Positions 52,239-63,202 of a DNA stretch of 64,000 nucleotides are shown piece by piece. The notes below the pieces were generated by a model. The model ran no database searches and had not been told where the DNA came from. It saw only the letters and a program-made list of their open reading frames with translations. The position numbers were made by a program, and so were the translations under genes. Position 1 is the stretch's first letter. Every line of letters starts with the position of its first letter. Source of the stretch: Rugalucina vietnamica (Eukaryota > Mollusca > Bivalvia > Lucinida > Lucinidae); NCBI GenBank assembly GCA_964017185.1, contig OZ024874.1, positions 19,142,457-19,206,456 of the forward strand, given 5' to 3'.

Positions 52239-52400
52239 TCCAAATTCCAAATTTATTCATTAGCTCAGGTTATACAATACATGATAACAACATGAGCAGC
52301 AATATTATAAGCATAACAAGCACAGTTTTATGGTATCATTAAGGAAAGGAAAGAAAAAGAAAGTGTGAGAGAGAGAGGACAGCTTCTCCAGTCAGAGTTC
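52239..52400 (-). repeat. LINE 3' tail fragment
   Basis: Read on the minus strand it ends with GAGCTAATGAATAAATTTGG followed by a TTTGGAA duplication, the same AATAAA-plus-short-repeat end as the other LINEs here. No coding part remains. Confidence 0.6.
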
Positions 52401-52627
52401 TAATGAACTCACTAGTTTGTTTGTCGACCAGCATAATGTATATAAATACGACGTCTAAAAAGTCTTGCTCTGGTCCGAGAAATCAAAAACTTGAAGTAAA
52501 TGCGTGCTTGTATATATGGTTAAGCGAAACGGTTAGTGTCTTGCCTGGTTGATGGACTTCCAAAGCGGGCTATCCTGCAATTCCAATTCTTTATATAATC
52601 TTCATACTGGTACTCTTATGAGAATCT

Positions 52628-52657
52628 GTGTGTGTGTGTGTGTGTGCGTGTGTGTGT

Positions 52658-52701
<44 letters not shown>
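52628..52701 (+). repeat. (TG)n(AG)n microsatellite
   Basis: About 15 TG units with one C change, then about 20 AG units. Confidence 0.97.
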
Positions 52702-52703
<2 letters not shown>

Positions 52704-53904
52704 ATATAATAAACGTAGCACAACGAATCTATCTACGTACGTTTGCTTAATTTGACGTTTAATAAATAGTCGTCAAAATGCAGCAAGATGCATTTCGTAC
52801 GTCTTATAACTATCAAGCATTGAACTATCTTTGCTTGCTAGGAATTATCGCCAGTAAATATGTCTTGGATTTGGTTTGTGCCTGAATTGGTACTCATAGT
52901 GTTACAATATATAATATAACCAAGTCATGAGGGTTACCTAGTTCAAACAAACTATTGAATACAAAGTCCACCAACTATGGCGAGTACAGAAATACATGTA
53001 TTACAAAATGGTGAGATTTTTCTTATTTAGAAATTTCGTCGTATCGTACACACAAAAAGCAATTATGACATGTTATTTTACGAAATAATCTGGACCCATG
53101 AGGGTATCAATTCCGAATTTATACAGAAAACACGCATATGCTAAAATATCCTTAATTATTTTTTTTATTTAGATCCTCCTTTCTATTGCGGTCACGTTAT
53201 TGAGTAGTAAATGTCAGCGCAAATCCAATAATTGTATAATATTCAATATTAAATATGTGCGTTCTTAATAATGGGTTATGAGACAAGATTGCAACTCAAT
53301 CTGTCAATAATCTCGTAATTTGAGGTTTTGATCTTCCTAACTCTGAGCATTTTTTTAGTTGTCAAAAGAGTTTAGGATGGTAAAAGGAGACAAACGGATG
53401 ATATTCGTCGCTGTGTTTTGTTGCAATTTTATTAAAAAAAGCAAGAGGGTATGTGTTTCGATATTTATAGCTTTTGCACGTGGAGGAATATGTATTATTG
53501 AAAGTATTTGTGTTATTGCACGTGTAAACATATTTAACCAATCAGGAAAGTGCGTGCGTGTTCTTGTTTGATCAACAAATGATTTTGTGTTGCTATGGAT
53601 ATCTAGAGCTTTCTCTGAGAGGGATAACACGTGGTTAAGTTTGTTTCAAGTGTGTTTGCATTGACTTCGTTTAGTGGAATTTTAGCTGTAACAGTTGTTC
53701 TTGTGGGTATCTGCATGGTAAGTAAATACTAGTACATACAGTTTTTCCCCCAAGAAGTCTATTATAATGATGATATACACAAGCGACAAGTAAGTATAGT
53801 TTAAGAAAATAGCCAACAGAGCGATCATGAACTTGTTCAGAAGAATGGTAAGTATCGATTAATTTTTAGGTTGGACAAGGAAGTTACTCTCCCTTGAGTC
53901 GTCT
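52702..53904. other. Gene-free interval
   Basis: No gene is recognised. Open frames around 53360-53630 on both strands have no familiar motifs. Two good splice-donor-like ATGGTAAGT sequences (about 53716 and 53846) lie here without a convincing exon. Confidence 0.45.
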
Positions 53905-55618
53905 GTTTGCTAGTTGCTCGGCGATATTCGCGCAATTTATTTATAGGTTACTTAGATTTATTTATGCATTTATTTATTTGTTAATCTGTTTATTTATTAT
54001 AGTGTTTATCTATTAATAAATATGTTACAGGGGACGTCTGGTTTATAGTGCATGTATAAAAGTGGTTTTAAGACCTATCACGGATTGTCTTCATGACATT
54101 GTCAATAAATTTGCATAGATTTCCTAGCACTTTTTTATTGTTACTGTTCATCAATAGGTTGTATTTATATGTATTTGGATGTCTTCTATAAAACGGTTTA
54201 ATATAAGAACTACGGCTTTCAGAAAGCTGAGGGCACTTAAAAATATAGTGAAATTCATCGCCAAGTTCGGTGTCGCAGAAAAAGCACATTCTTTCGTTTA
54301 AAGGGATACTAGACCATCTTCCTATCTCTACTGGAAGGCGATGATTTCTAGTTCTGAAGGCAGTTAGTACTAGTGTTTTCACTTGTTTGTTTGAGAGTTC
54401 TTTAATATAATCGTTCATTCGAAACTTATCTTTGAAAATGCGATAATTTGTGCCACTTGAAGATTGATCGACAAGGGAACTCCAAGTCTGGATATATTGA
54501 TCTTGTTGCTTTTGTTTAAAGGATTTTGCAAGCCATTTTACGTTAATTGCTTCATTCGAGGTCCAAATATTTCCGTAACCGTTTCTGTTAACCAAATCTT
54601 TCACATTTATTTGCCATTTAGACTGCATTCGCCCCTGTTCGCTTAAAGTTCGTATGGCTCCGTACATGTCTGTAGCTATTTGGTTTTTACGATTAAAATG
54701 CAGTTTTGCCCAATAATTTACTATTCTGCTATTTATTTCAACTGAGAGCGGAAAAACTCCAACTTCGCCATATACCATGAAGCATGGCGTCGACTTTTTT
54801 AGGTTTAGTATATATTTAAGGAATTTCAGCTGCACTCTTTCAATACATTTAATATTTCCAAAGCCCCAGAGTTCGCAGCCGTATAATAATACAGGCTTGA
54901 CCATTTTGTCAAAGAGGTCAATTTGCATATGTATAGGCAGACCTAAGGTTCTAATTTTTCGTAAAAGAGAGAAAAGTGCCAGGTTTGCTTGATCAACAAT
55001 ATGTTTCTTCGCTCTCAGAAATGATCCACTACGTGCTACGTATACACCTAAGTATTTGTATTCTGTGACTATTTCTATTTCTTGATTTTTAAAGAAAAAT
55101 TTTAAATTCTTAGGAATTCGTCCGCTGGAGAAGACAAGAACTTTAGTCTTCTGTATGTTTACTGTTAGTCTCCACTCATCACAATAGTTTTCGAAAACAT
55201 TTAGTGTGGTTTGTAGGTCTTCCTTGGTCAGGCCAAACAAGACTGTGTCATCTGCGAAGAGTAATATAAAAAGTTTGGTGTATATATATATGTTTTCGGC
55301 GTATGTTTCACATTCCACCGCAGGCGCATTATGTATTTCCAAATAAGTACTTAAGTCGTTTAGATATATTGAAAATAGCAAAGGGGACAGATTTTCCCCT
55401 TGTCTTACCCCTGTTTCACATGGGAAGAAAGCTGACGCGCCTTCGCGTGTTGATACCCTTGACTTAATATTGTTGTACATGTTCTTAATTATTCTTAAGC
55501 ATTTACCATTTATTTTAGTTTTTAAAAGTTTTTCCCACAATCCATTTCTCCAGACCTTGTCAAACGCCTGTTTGAAATCAATGAAGGCACAATAAAATTT
55601 AGTCTTTTGGCTTTTTGA
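53905..55618 (-). mobile_element. LINE copy 3, 5'-truncated inside RT motif A
   Basis: A minus-strand LINE of the same group as copy 2. Its 5' end is cut at about 55618, just before the catalytic FIDFKQAFDKVW motif, where it abuts palindromic-array copy C. The 3' part (53905-54067) is AT-rich with AATAAATA-type repeats that probably mark the terminus. Confidence 0.87.
54068..55618 (-). CDS. LINE ORF2 fragment: reverse transcriptase and zinc knuckle
   Basis: An intact frame of about 516 codons with no native start; it enters from the truncation point. It begins with KTKFYCAFIDFKQAFDKVW, holding the first catalytic Asp, then GVRQGENLSPLLFSIYLNDL and the second catalytic box FADD (about 121-124 from the first codon). 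The connection domain includes YLGVYVARSGSF and VKPVLLYGCELWGFG, and near the end is a CX2CX8HX4C knuckle (CFFCDTELGDEFHYIFKC). Sequence layout matches copy 2 closely. The RT is incomplete at the fingers, so the copy is inactive despite its clean frame. Confidence 0.94.
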   Translation of the reverse strand, partial: SKSQKTKFYCAFIDFKQAFDKVWRNGLWEKLLKTKINGKCLRIIKNMYNNIKSRVSTREGASAFFPCETGVRQGENLSPLLFSIYLNDLSTYLEIHNAPAVECETYAENIYIYTKLFILLFADDTVLFGLTKEDLQTTLNVFENYCDEWRLTVNIQKTKVLVFSSGRIPKNLKFFFKNQEIEIVTEYKYLGVYVARSGSFLRAKKHIVDQANLALFSLLRKIRTLGLPIHMQIDLFDKMVKPVLLYGCELWGFGNIKCIERVQLKFLKYILNLKKSTPCFMVYGEVGVFPLSVEINSRIVNYWAKLHFNRKNQIATDMYGAIRTLSEQGRMQSKWQINVKDLVNRNGYGNIWTSNEAINVKWLAKSFKQKQQDQYIQTWSSLVDQSSSGTNYRIFKDKFRMNDYIKELSNKQVKTLVLTAFRTRNHRLPVEIGRWSSIPLNERMCFFCDTELGDEFHYIFKCPQLSESRSSYIKPFYRRHPNTYKYNLLMNSNNKKVLGNLCKFIDNVMKTIRDRS

Positions 55619-55639
55619 CTGCTAGAGCTGATCTATTTC

Positions 55640-56820
55640 TTAATTATGTTGTTATGTTATCCATCATACAGATTCATCATTAATCATGATCACCTAGAGT
55701 CTTTAATAGATGTGATTTGATCAGAGATCTGAATTAAGTTGAAGCTTGTCAAACTAACCTGATCAAAGGTGTGAACAATTTTGTTTTCATAACTACAAGA
55801 AGCCCTCTGGCAACTTAGTTGTATATTCCATCTATTTGACACAAGTATTATAGGTAATAAAACATTAAAATAAACAACCGAGTCATTCATAATTTATTTT
55901 TATGTTGCTGCAGCTGGGGTTTTTAGGGGTTAAGATATAATTGGTGGGGGATATCGTTTTGCATCACCCACCCTTGTGTCCGGCCGCGCCTTAATGTAAA
56001 GAAGAGATTATCACTGCTATAGTAATACTCGGTAACAGGCCACAGCTTATTGCGGTGTGCCAACAGTGGCGGGATTTTCCAATTTCTCTATTGCGCGCGC
56101 ATTAGGTAAGCGTCTGTTTGTAACGACAGTTCTGATTGGATAAAATCAATATTTAAAGCACACACCTTATTTCGAATATTGAATTAGGGTATATACCCAA
56201 ATTATTTAGGGTATACACCCTAATTAATTAGGGTGTATACCCTAATTCAAAAATCGAATTAGGGTATATACCATAATTGATTTGGGTATACACCATAATT
56301 CGAATTTTGAATTAAGGTATACACCCAAATTAATTTGGGTCTATACCATAATTCACTTTTTTCTTCTGAATTATAGCCTTGACCATACTGAGGCGCACCA
56401 AGAGGGTCAAAAGTTTAATTTGGGTCTATACCTAAATTATTTATGGTATAGACCCAAATTAATTTTGGTATATGCCATAATTCAAAATTGGAATTATGGT
56501 GTATACCCAAATTAATTAAGGTATATACCCTAATTCGATTTTTGAATTAGGGTGTACACCCTAATTAATTAGGGTGTATACCCTAAATAATTTGGGTATA
56601 TACCCTAATTCCGCTTTATGAGCCTTTCGGTACACCATAATTAATTTTGGTATATGCCATAATTCAAAATTGGAATTATGGTGTATACCCAAATTAATTA
56701 AGGTATATACCATAATTCGATTTTTGAATTAGGGTATACACCCTAATTAATTAGGGTGTATACCCTAAATAATTTGGGTATATACCCTAATTCCGCTTTA
56801 TGAGCCTTTCGGTACACCAT
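55640..56820 (-). mobile_element. Palindromic-array element, copy C
   Basis: Inverse of copy A: the arm (55650-56160, ending in CACACCTTATTTCGAA), then the array (56165-56820), finishing exactly at GCCTTTCGGTACACCAT, the same terminus as copy A's start. The terminus block (CCGCTTTATGAGCC...) occurs twice (about 56609 and 56793), so the array end was duplicated. The outer LINE-tail segment is lost where LINE copy 3 adjoins. Confidence 0.8.
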
Positions 56821-57036
56821 AGATAATAGAGTCGTTCGCAACAGCTGTTTGATGATTTGGATTTTATTCTCATGACACTAAAATAAAAAGACATGAAAAT
56901 GATATCTTGTCAAGACGTTTTGCTAATATGACTCACCCCCGTGTAAAGTATCGTCTGCAGTGTATGTAGCTATTTGTATATTAAAGCAAACCAATGTACT
57001 TTTATTTTTGCGACATATAAAACTACTTCACCATTT
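56821..57036. other. Short gene-free interval
   Basis: Nothing recognised between array copy C and the MITE. Confidence 0.4.
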
Positions 57037-57268
57037 GAGACTGTGCATGAGAAAACCAACAATTTGGGTTCCGACCAGGTCCGACACAAACCGGGCTGTA
57101 CAATCACAGAAGAAGGTAAGAAACATGAAATTTCAGATTTAAGAAGAAGGCATTGTACTGCCCGTGTAGCGAAAACAAAGGCGTTGATCAGCTTCGCAGT
57201 TACTGCGAAGCTGATCTGCGTCTTTGTTTTCGCATACGCAGATTGTTGGATTTCTGATGTGGCGGCTC
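57037..57268 (-). mobile_element. GAGCCGC-family MITE
   Basis: A 232-bp copy in reverse orientation: left GAGACTGTGCATGAGAAAAC, right ending GGCGGCTC. The inner palindrome GATCAGCTTCGCAGT/ACTGCGAAGCTGATC is nearly perfect. Confidence 0.85.
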
Positions 57269-58407
57269 GTTATTTTTTTCTGAGCAATCAATAGCCTTGT
57301 TATCGATTGCCATTTCTACTATTACAACTTGTTTTGGTTGCTTGTACACTATAGTACAGACGGAAATCATTAACCCTCACAGTGCCAGACAGAACAAATA
57401 TTGACTTTTCAAACCCTTTACAGATTCACATCTTAATGTGACCAAACCCGAATAAGATAATCGATGAAAAGCCTTTTGCAAAAGCATGCCGTTCTAGACG
57501 TCCTAAGGCGGTGGTTTAGATATAATTCCTACCGAATGTAATTGGAAAAATTCGTCGATCTTTGATTACTATCAGTATCGGATTGAATATGGCCTCACCA
57601 TGTACGTGTACATGTTTGTCTTACATAAAAAAAAAAAAAAAAAAAAAGATTCTAGATTAGATAAAATACTTTCACAATCTCATTGTTTCCTAGCAGTATT
57701 GTCCCTCAATAAATGCATGTTTTGGTAAACGAAAACTACATGCTTTAATCAAAACGGGCTATTTATTTTATTTTAGGTCGCAAAATTAAAAACAGTAAAA
57801 ATGCATTTGGAGTAAACACGCTGGTAAATAGTATATTTTTTTAAGAATCCTGACCATCTTGCGGAAGAAGAAGAGTAAAGTGCGCATGAGTTCTAAGAAA
57901 ACTTCTTTATTTGACAGAAAATATTCTTACTGGTGATACCGAGCACTGACCAGATCAAATATTTTTGTTGAAAGTTTGCCGTCTTGGCACTGTAAGGGTT
58001 AACAGTATAGTACGAGGAAATTGTTTGGGATCCATTCTAGAAAATCTGTCTTCTGTTTCCCGATGATATCTCAGACTCATACCAGCATGCATATAGGCGG
58101 CTACAGTTACTTAATCAAAAGTCTAGAAAAATAGAAACCCTTTTACATATTTAACCAGTGCATTGGAGCAGATTAGCTTCGCTCAAGTTTGCTTTTATTG
58201 CGCATGTCAGAACGAGATTCTTCATGAAGCGGCTTAATTTACACCAAGGGAAATGTTACTGGTGCAGATTATATCTAGATCTGCATATCTGCTTTGTCCT
58301 ATATATCTCACATGTCTACCACGTTGATGTCGTATTACGGAAATTGATGAGATCTGACCTGTTTTTACAATCATCAGTTTTCACAGCAGACTAAATGTGA
58401 TGATTGG
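57269..58407. other. Gene-free interval
   Basis: No gene; an A run at 57628-57648. Nothing else is recognised. Confidence 0.5.
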
Positions 58408-58800
58408 GGCCCATTATCTCCCGGGAACACATGTACCCAGTCCCCTCTAATCCGGAGCCAGAGATCCCCAGTCACCCCTTTCTGAGACCAAGTGCCAGCC
58501 CTCTCACTGCTAGACGGATACCTCCGTCCTCTCTCACCAGGTACCCCTCTTCCCGCCCCAGTCCGAATCTCCCGGGAGTCCCCCTGTCCCGGGAACCACA
58601 ACCCCCTTCCCCAAGAGCCCGTCACCTCTCTGTCCCCATCCCATCTCTTCAGATCCCCCCCCCTCTCCCAGGGACCCTAGCCCCTCTATTCCAGCACCCA
58701 CAAGTCCCTCCCTTATTGGGACTCCCGCCCCCTTTCCCCTAGGACCCCAGTCGCCCTCTCCACCAATCACCCCGCTCCCCTTTTCCCACTGGACCCTCAG
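58408..58800 (+). repeat. C/T-rich low-complexity tract
   Basis: About 390 bp strongly biased to C and T on the plus strand, with recurring CCCC runs and degenerate repeats such as GGGACCCTAGCCCCTCT and TAGGACCCCAGTCGCCCTCT. Open frames on both strands (Pro-rich plus, Gly-rich minus) follow from the composition. The minus strand has many GGGG runs that could form G-quadruplexes. Confidence 0.8.
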
Positions 58801-58805
58801 CCCAT

Positions 58806-58930
58806 TCTAGTTTAGTTTAAACATATTTTATTGCAACTTTTTACAAGTACATGTATGCAATGGGGTTGGGCCACAAGTTCTTCCAACATTAGTTACGGCC
58901 CTCCCCCTAAACAATAGCCCATTCTTTGAG
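58806..58930 (-). repeat. LINE 3' tail fragment
   Basis: On the minus strand it ends with CAATAAAATATGTTTAAAC and (TAAAC)-like repeats, the same AATAAA-plus-short-repeat layout as other LINE ends here. No coding part. Confidence 0.55.
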
Positions 58931-60837
58931 ATTTCTTTCCCTTGGATGTGTAAAGGATTATTAATCACTTGCATTGTTAGGGCCTTTTCCTGTTCCTACA
59001 TCAAAACATGAACTTTTCAGAGCTGGAACCGATTTCGATTTGCACAGAATTACATATATCATCTTTTTATTTCAAATATAGTTTCTTGTTAATAAACAAA
59101 CGTAAAGGCATCAGAGACTTTTTGGAGTTCTGTTTTGGAACCTTACGTTTCTAACATTGCATGTATTATTTGTTTTGTCAAAGCACATGGCTATTCGAAA
59201 ATTGTGTCGCACTGAAAACAGTGTTGAATGAGTAAAACAGCGAGGGGCATTCATTAAGTCCTGAAACTTACCGATTCCTGGCCTTATTTGTGGATTAAAG
59301 TGTAATAACTATTTGTGAAGTACCATTCTTCGCCAAGGCGAACACAAGCACAAATATGGCGCAATATATTATGTATCAGAATTGTCTCCCTTAGAAGTAC
59401 CCACTGTTTTGGCTATTGAAAATGCAGGAAATAGCCATAAGAAAATTACATGCTAGCTAAAATCAAACACTGGTCCTTAAATATCTCTTTTTATGCTAAC
59501 ATAAAAAGCTATATACAGGTTTCCAACATGCTTAATTTCAAATCAATTGGCCGAACAGTTACGCAACAACAGTGGCCATTGTTTAAAGCAGCTAGAATTA
59601 TATTTTAGAATTTTTGACCTAGCAAAAATGCACACAAATACATGTTTTATGTCAAAAATCTAACGCCTATTATTGACGTTTCGATTTTTTCTTTTACAAC
59701 ATATAAGCCTAGAGTTAACTGATAATATGGATATGACTGAAGTTAAATTTCGATTATCAAGTATCTATGTCAAGGGTGGGAATCGATACATGGAACCCCT
59801 AAAATGCCTGCTTATGAAAGCAAACACGTATTTTGAGCAAAGAGATAATTCTTTAGGTGCCAAGTTTATAGCGAATATACCTATAGACTGAGTGTCACAT
59901 TTTGAGTCAAGTTAGATATACTTTACATCATATTTTGCACTTTAATTACCCCACCCACTTACGAAAATTTGGGGGTCGACTTAAAAATTCTGTCTTTGTC
60001 CTCTAAGAATACGCTGAAGTAGTCTCCTGAATAAAAAAGTCACTTATTTTTCTAGCAAATGGCACCCATTTTTTATGCTTAAATTTAAAAAATCGTCTCA
60101 AGGATATATAATATGGTTTTACACAAGCAAAACTAAAAAAAATGGCATGGAATATGGTCATATTTTAACGAGCTTTGAAAAGCTACATCCTTTTAACAAA
60201 TTGGATTCAAAGTGACAGAACAATTAAGACTTGCCATTCTAAGAAAAAAAAATACCCGTTTAACTACCATTCGCAAGGCTGGAGCCGTTATAGAAATGCC
60301 ATTCCTGATACTTTCTCTTAACAAAGTTGAAAAATATATCTAATTTTTGTCCAATTACATAACCCCCAGCTTATTCAAGTTTGTGCTATTTTTGCATTTT
60401 AAGTCGCAAGTCTTCACAAATTACACTTTTCGAAAGACAAAAGATTACTCTTTCTAACATTTTATGGCTGGCCTTTACACAATCACAATTAGGTGCCCAC
60501 TTTCAAGACTTAATAAATGTCCCTCGTACGATGTTATATCCGTAGATCATCGTACCATAATATATATTTTTTCTGTCCCTTATTTAATTTCATTAAAAAA
60601 ATCTTAACGCATCGTTTAGGTACAACGTGCACTCAAGCTTAGGTCCGTTCAAGCACAGGCTATATTTTATTGAGGCTCGTTTACAAAACCACTTTTTAAA
60701 ACTTTTGTTGGAACCCAAAACAATTTCTGTGTTAGCTATCCAATCCTTGTTATAACGAGAGTATAACTAAAATATTAAAGCAAAATGAGTCTAAAATGCC
60801 CTTTTGGGGTCCATCAATGATTAGTGTAATATAATAT
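58931..60837. other. Gene-free interval
   Basis: About 1.9 kb with no recognised gene or repeat. A 72-codon frame at 59673 has no familiar motif. Confidence 0.5.
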
Positions 60838-61071
60838 GAGCCGCCTCATGGGAAAACCAACAATCTGCATAGGCGAAAACAAAGACGCAGATCAGCTTCG
60901 CGGTAACCGCGAAGCTGATCAGCGCCTTTGTTTTCGCTACTCGGATAGTACAATTCCTCTTCTACTTAAATCCGAAAGTTCAAGCTTCTAGCTCTTTTCT
61001 GTGCTTGTGCAGGCCGGTTTGTGTCGGACCTGTTCGGAAACCACATTGTTGGTTTTCCCACGAGGCGGCTC
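60838..61071 (+). mobile_element. GAGCCGC-family MITE, best-preserved copy
   Basis: 234 bp with inverted ends GAGCCGCCTCATGGGAAAAC and GGTTTTCCCACGAGGCGGCTC's inverse sense. It has an inner hairpin in which GACGCAGATCAGCTTCGCGG pairs with CCGCGAAGCTGATCAGCGCC. No target duplication is clear. It serves as the reference for the seven other copies. Confidence 0.9.
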
Positions 61072-61260
61072 CCTTGTTGTTATGAACCGTGTTATAAAGA
61101 GGTTGATGAGTACCGAGTACATATTTCATAAACGCAAGTTTGTTTAATAGTAAAGAAGCTGACTCGAATAGAAGTCTTTGACGAGACTAAAATTTAATAA
61201 TTTCAGGAGGCTTCAGCAGCCGATGTCTTGTCGCTTTTTGTCATTGATTTTTCAGCATAT

Positions 61261-61453
61261 GAGCCTAATAAGAAAAAAAGCCTCGGATTTTACATACGCG
61301 AAAACAAAGACGCAGATCAGCTTGGTGCAATAAATGCACCGCTTTATGACAGTCAAATTCCTCTTCAGTCCCTTCTTCTGTAATAACTGAAGATCGGTCT
61401 GTGTTAGACATGGTGGGAAAATCCGAAGAAGGTCTTCTCTAATACCGCGGCTC
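61261..61453 (+). mobile_element. GAGCCGC-family MITE, shortened copy
   Basis: Starts GAGCCTAATAAG and ends CCGCGGCTC, with the GCGAAAACAAAGACGCAGAT block. ATAT flanks both ends, possibly a target duplication. The inner hairpin is partly deleted. Confidence 0.75.
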
Positions 61454-62187
61454 ATATCTTACTGCGTGCTTCCAGCCTCTGACGTCATTGCAGAGACACT
61501 TGTTTTTCATAGAAAATATCTATTTTGCGATAAATTGTATATGCTGCGAAACTGTTGATCTGCTATATATTGAACAACTATTTAAATCACAGGTCATCTA
61601 TTTCTAGTGTGTCTACGGGTTATTATACGCGTGACACAGGCATTACATGACTCTTGGTAGAGACGTGTGTAAACGACCTCTAGCGCTTAGATGAGCCTAG
61701 ACCTCGTCAAATCAGAATTTTTCCTGCTATATGCATGCCATTTGTGAAGAGGTTGCCATTTGTCAAAATCTAGTACTACTACTTGTATAAAATTTACCTG
61801 TACTTAACGCAAACTGGCAATTGTACCAGGGACTGGTCGTCTTGATATACACGGATAGCAGCTGCCACACTGTCGACTTTTTCCACCAATCCCTCGCCCG
61901 TCCCCACTACCCCCAATTAAATCCCACTGATTTTCATTTTATCTCAACAGCTCTTGCAGTTCAAATTAACCCCAGTTTAAACCCACATATAAGACAGGTA
62001 GTATTGCAGCCATTCTGCTGCTTTTAACATCACTCTTTAACTATCATGTAGTTACATATAAACAAAGCACGTTTCATTTTGATAAACTGGTCATATATCA
62101 TGAAACGTGCAGCCGCTTTTGTTTTGGATCAGAAATAAGAAAAAATCTATTCACCTGTATACCTCATTTTTACTATGTAAGTAATAG
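61454..62187. other. Gene-free interval
   Basis: No gene is recognised. TTTTGGATCAGAAATAAG near 62121 recalls the TATA-bearing repeat and may be an old copy. Confidence 0.45.
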
Positions 62188-62272
62188 TTAGAGTATGGAG
62201 GAGAGGTCAATACGAAAATTATAGACCCGGGTCTATATTTTTCGTATTGACCGATTCCGACATACTCTAACT
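62188..62272. repeat. 85-bp palindrome centred on GACCCGGGTC
   Basis: The outer arms GTTAGAGTATG / CATACTCTAAC and inner arms GGTCAATACGAAAA / TTTTCGTATTGACC flank the perfect core TATAGACCCGGGTCTATA. This looks like a small fold-back element. Confidence 0.85.
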
Positions 62273-63117
62273 GACTTATATACTGGCTGCTTTGTTTCGT
62301 TATAACAACTGCTACATGTATAAATCTTAAGACTGCAAGCCTGTTGGCCAAACCTTGCGCAGCATATTTAGACCAATTATATTCCGCTTAACTTTCTTTT
62401 CTCGCGACATGGCATATTGGCCAATCTATCCCACGGACTTAACGAGGTAACTAACTGTGCACGATATTTACATTTCCTCGTGCAATCAAGAACAAATAGA
62501 ACCTTCACAGTAATTTCCCTTTTAAACGTCGTTAAACGTATTGCTTCTATGATAAACGCAAATAATTCAATACCACCTAAGTATGATTTTACATAACTAC
62601 ATAATGTGCTTAAATATATGGATCTGTCAAGGGCTAATCTCCTTGCTTGAAAGACAGAGGACCATTTGATGCCCGGCTGTTTTGGGGGGAAACAGCTGGT
62701 CAAAAATAACTGTGTGAAGTTCGTTCCTACTGCCAGGTTTCTCATTCAATTCACACTAACCCTAACATTCTACTAACAATGGAACCAGGGAGCAAGAGCT
62801 ATTTTCACACAAATGTATTATGCGACGATTCGTTTAATAAAACTTTTGAGGGAATTGTAAATAAGTGAAACCGGAAATTTCTTTTCTTTCACAGCAAAGG
62901 ATTTTAAATACATTTAACGATAGAAAGATTCTTAACCACGATTTGATAAAAAAGCTTCCAATCGGCCTTGGAAATATTTAATGTCTTTGAACACGGCGAA
63001 AACATTATTTTTGCGATGCATCTGACCCATTACATAATGTACTTACCTTTTATTGAGTCTAATATAAAAATAACAACGTATATCTACAGGAGGACTGATA
63101 AGTTTCCCGCCTGATAT
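62273..63117. other. Gene-free interval
   Basis: A 122-codon frame on the minus strand (62377-62745) shows no known motif or domain. I do not call it a gene. Confidence 0.45.
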
Positions 63118-63202
63118 TAGAGGCCGGTGTATAAGTTTCCCGCCGGATATTATACACCGGTGTATAATAAACGGCGGGAAACTTATACACCTACCGCCAA
63201 AA
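63118..63202. repeat. Nested palindrome with GTTTCCCGCC arms
   Basis: GGTGTATAAGTTTCCCGCC is answered by GGCGGGAAACTTATACACC, enclosing a second perfect palindrome TTATACACCGGTGTATAA. A partial extra copy of the left arm (AAGTTTCCCGCCTGATATTA) lies just upstream at about 63101. Confidence 0.88.

Noticed and set aside
58404..58742. Proline-rich 112-codon frame
   Set aside because: A by-product of C/T composition; no start context, no conserved motif, and an equally open frame on the other strand.
62377..62745. 122-codon minus-strand frame as a gene
   Set aside because: No recognised domain, signal peptide or repeat; length is within chance for AT-rich DNA of this amount.
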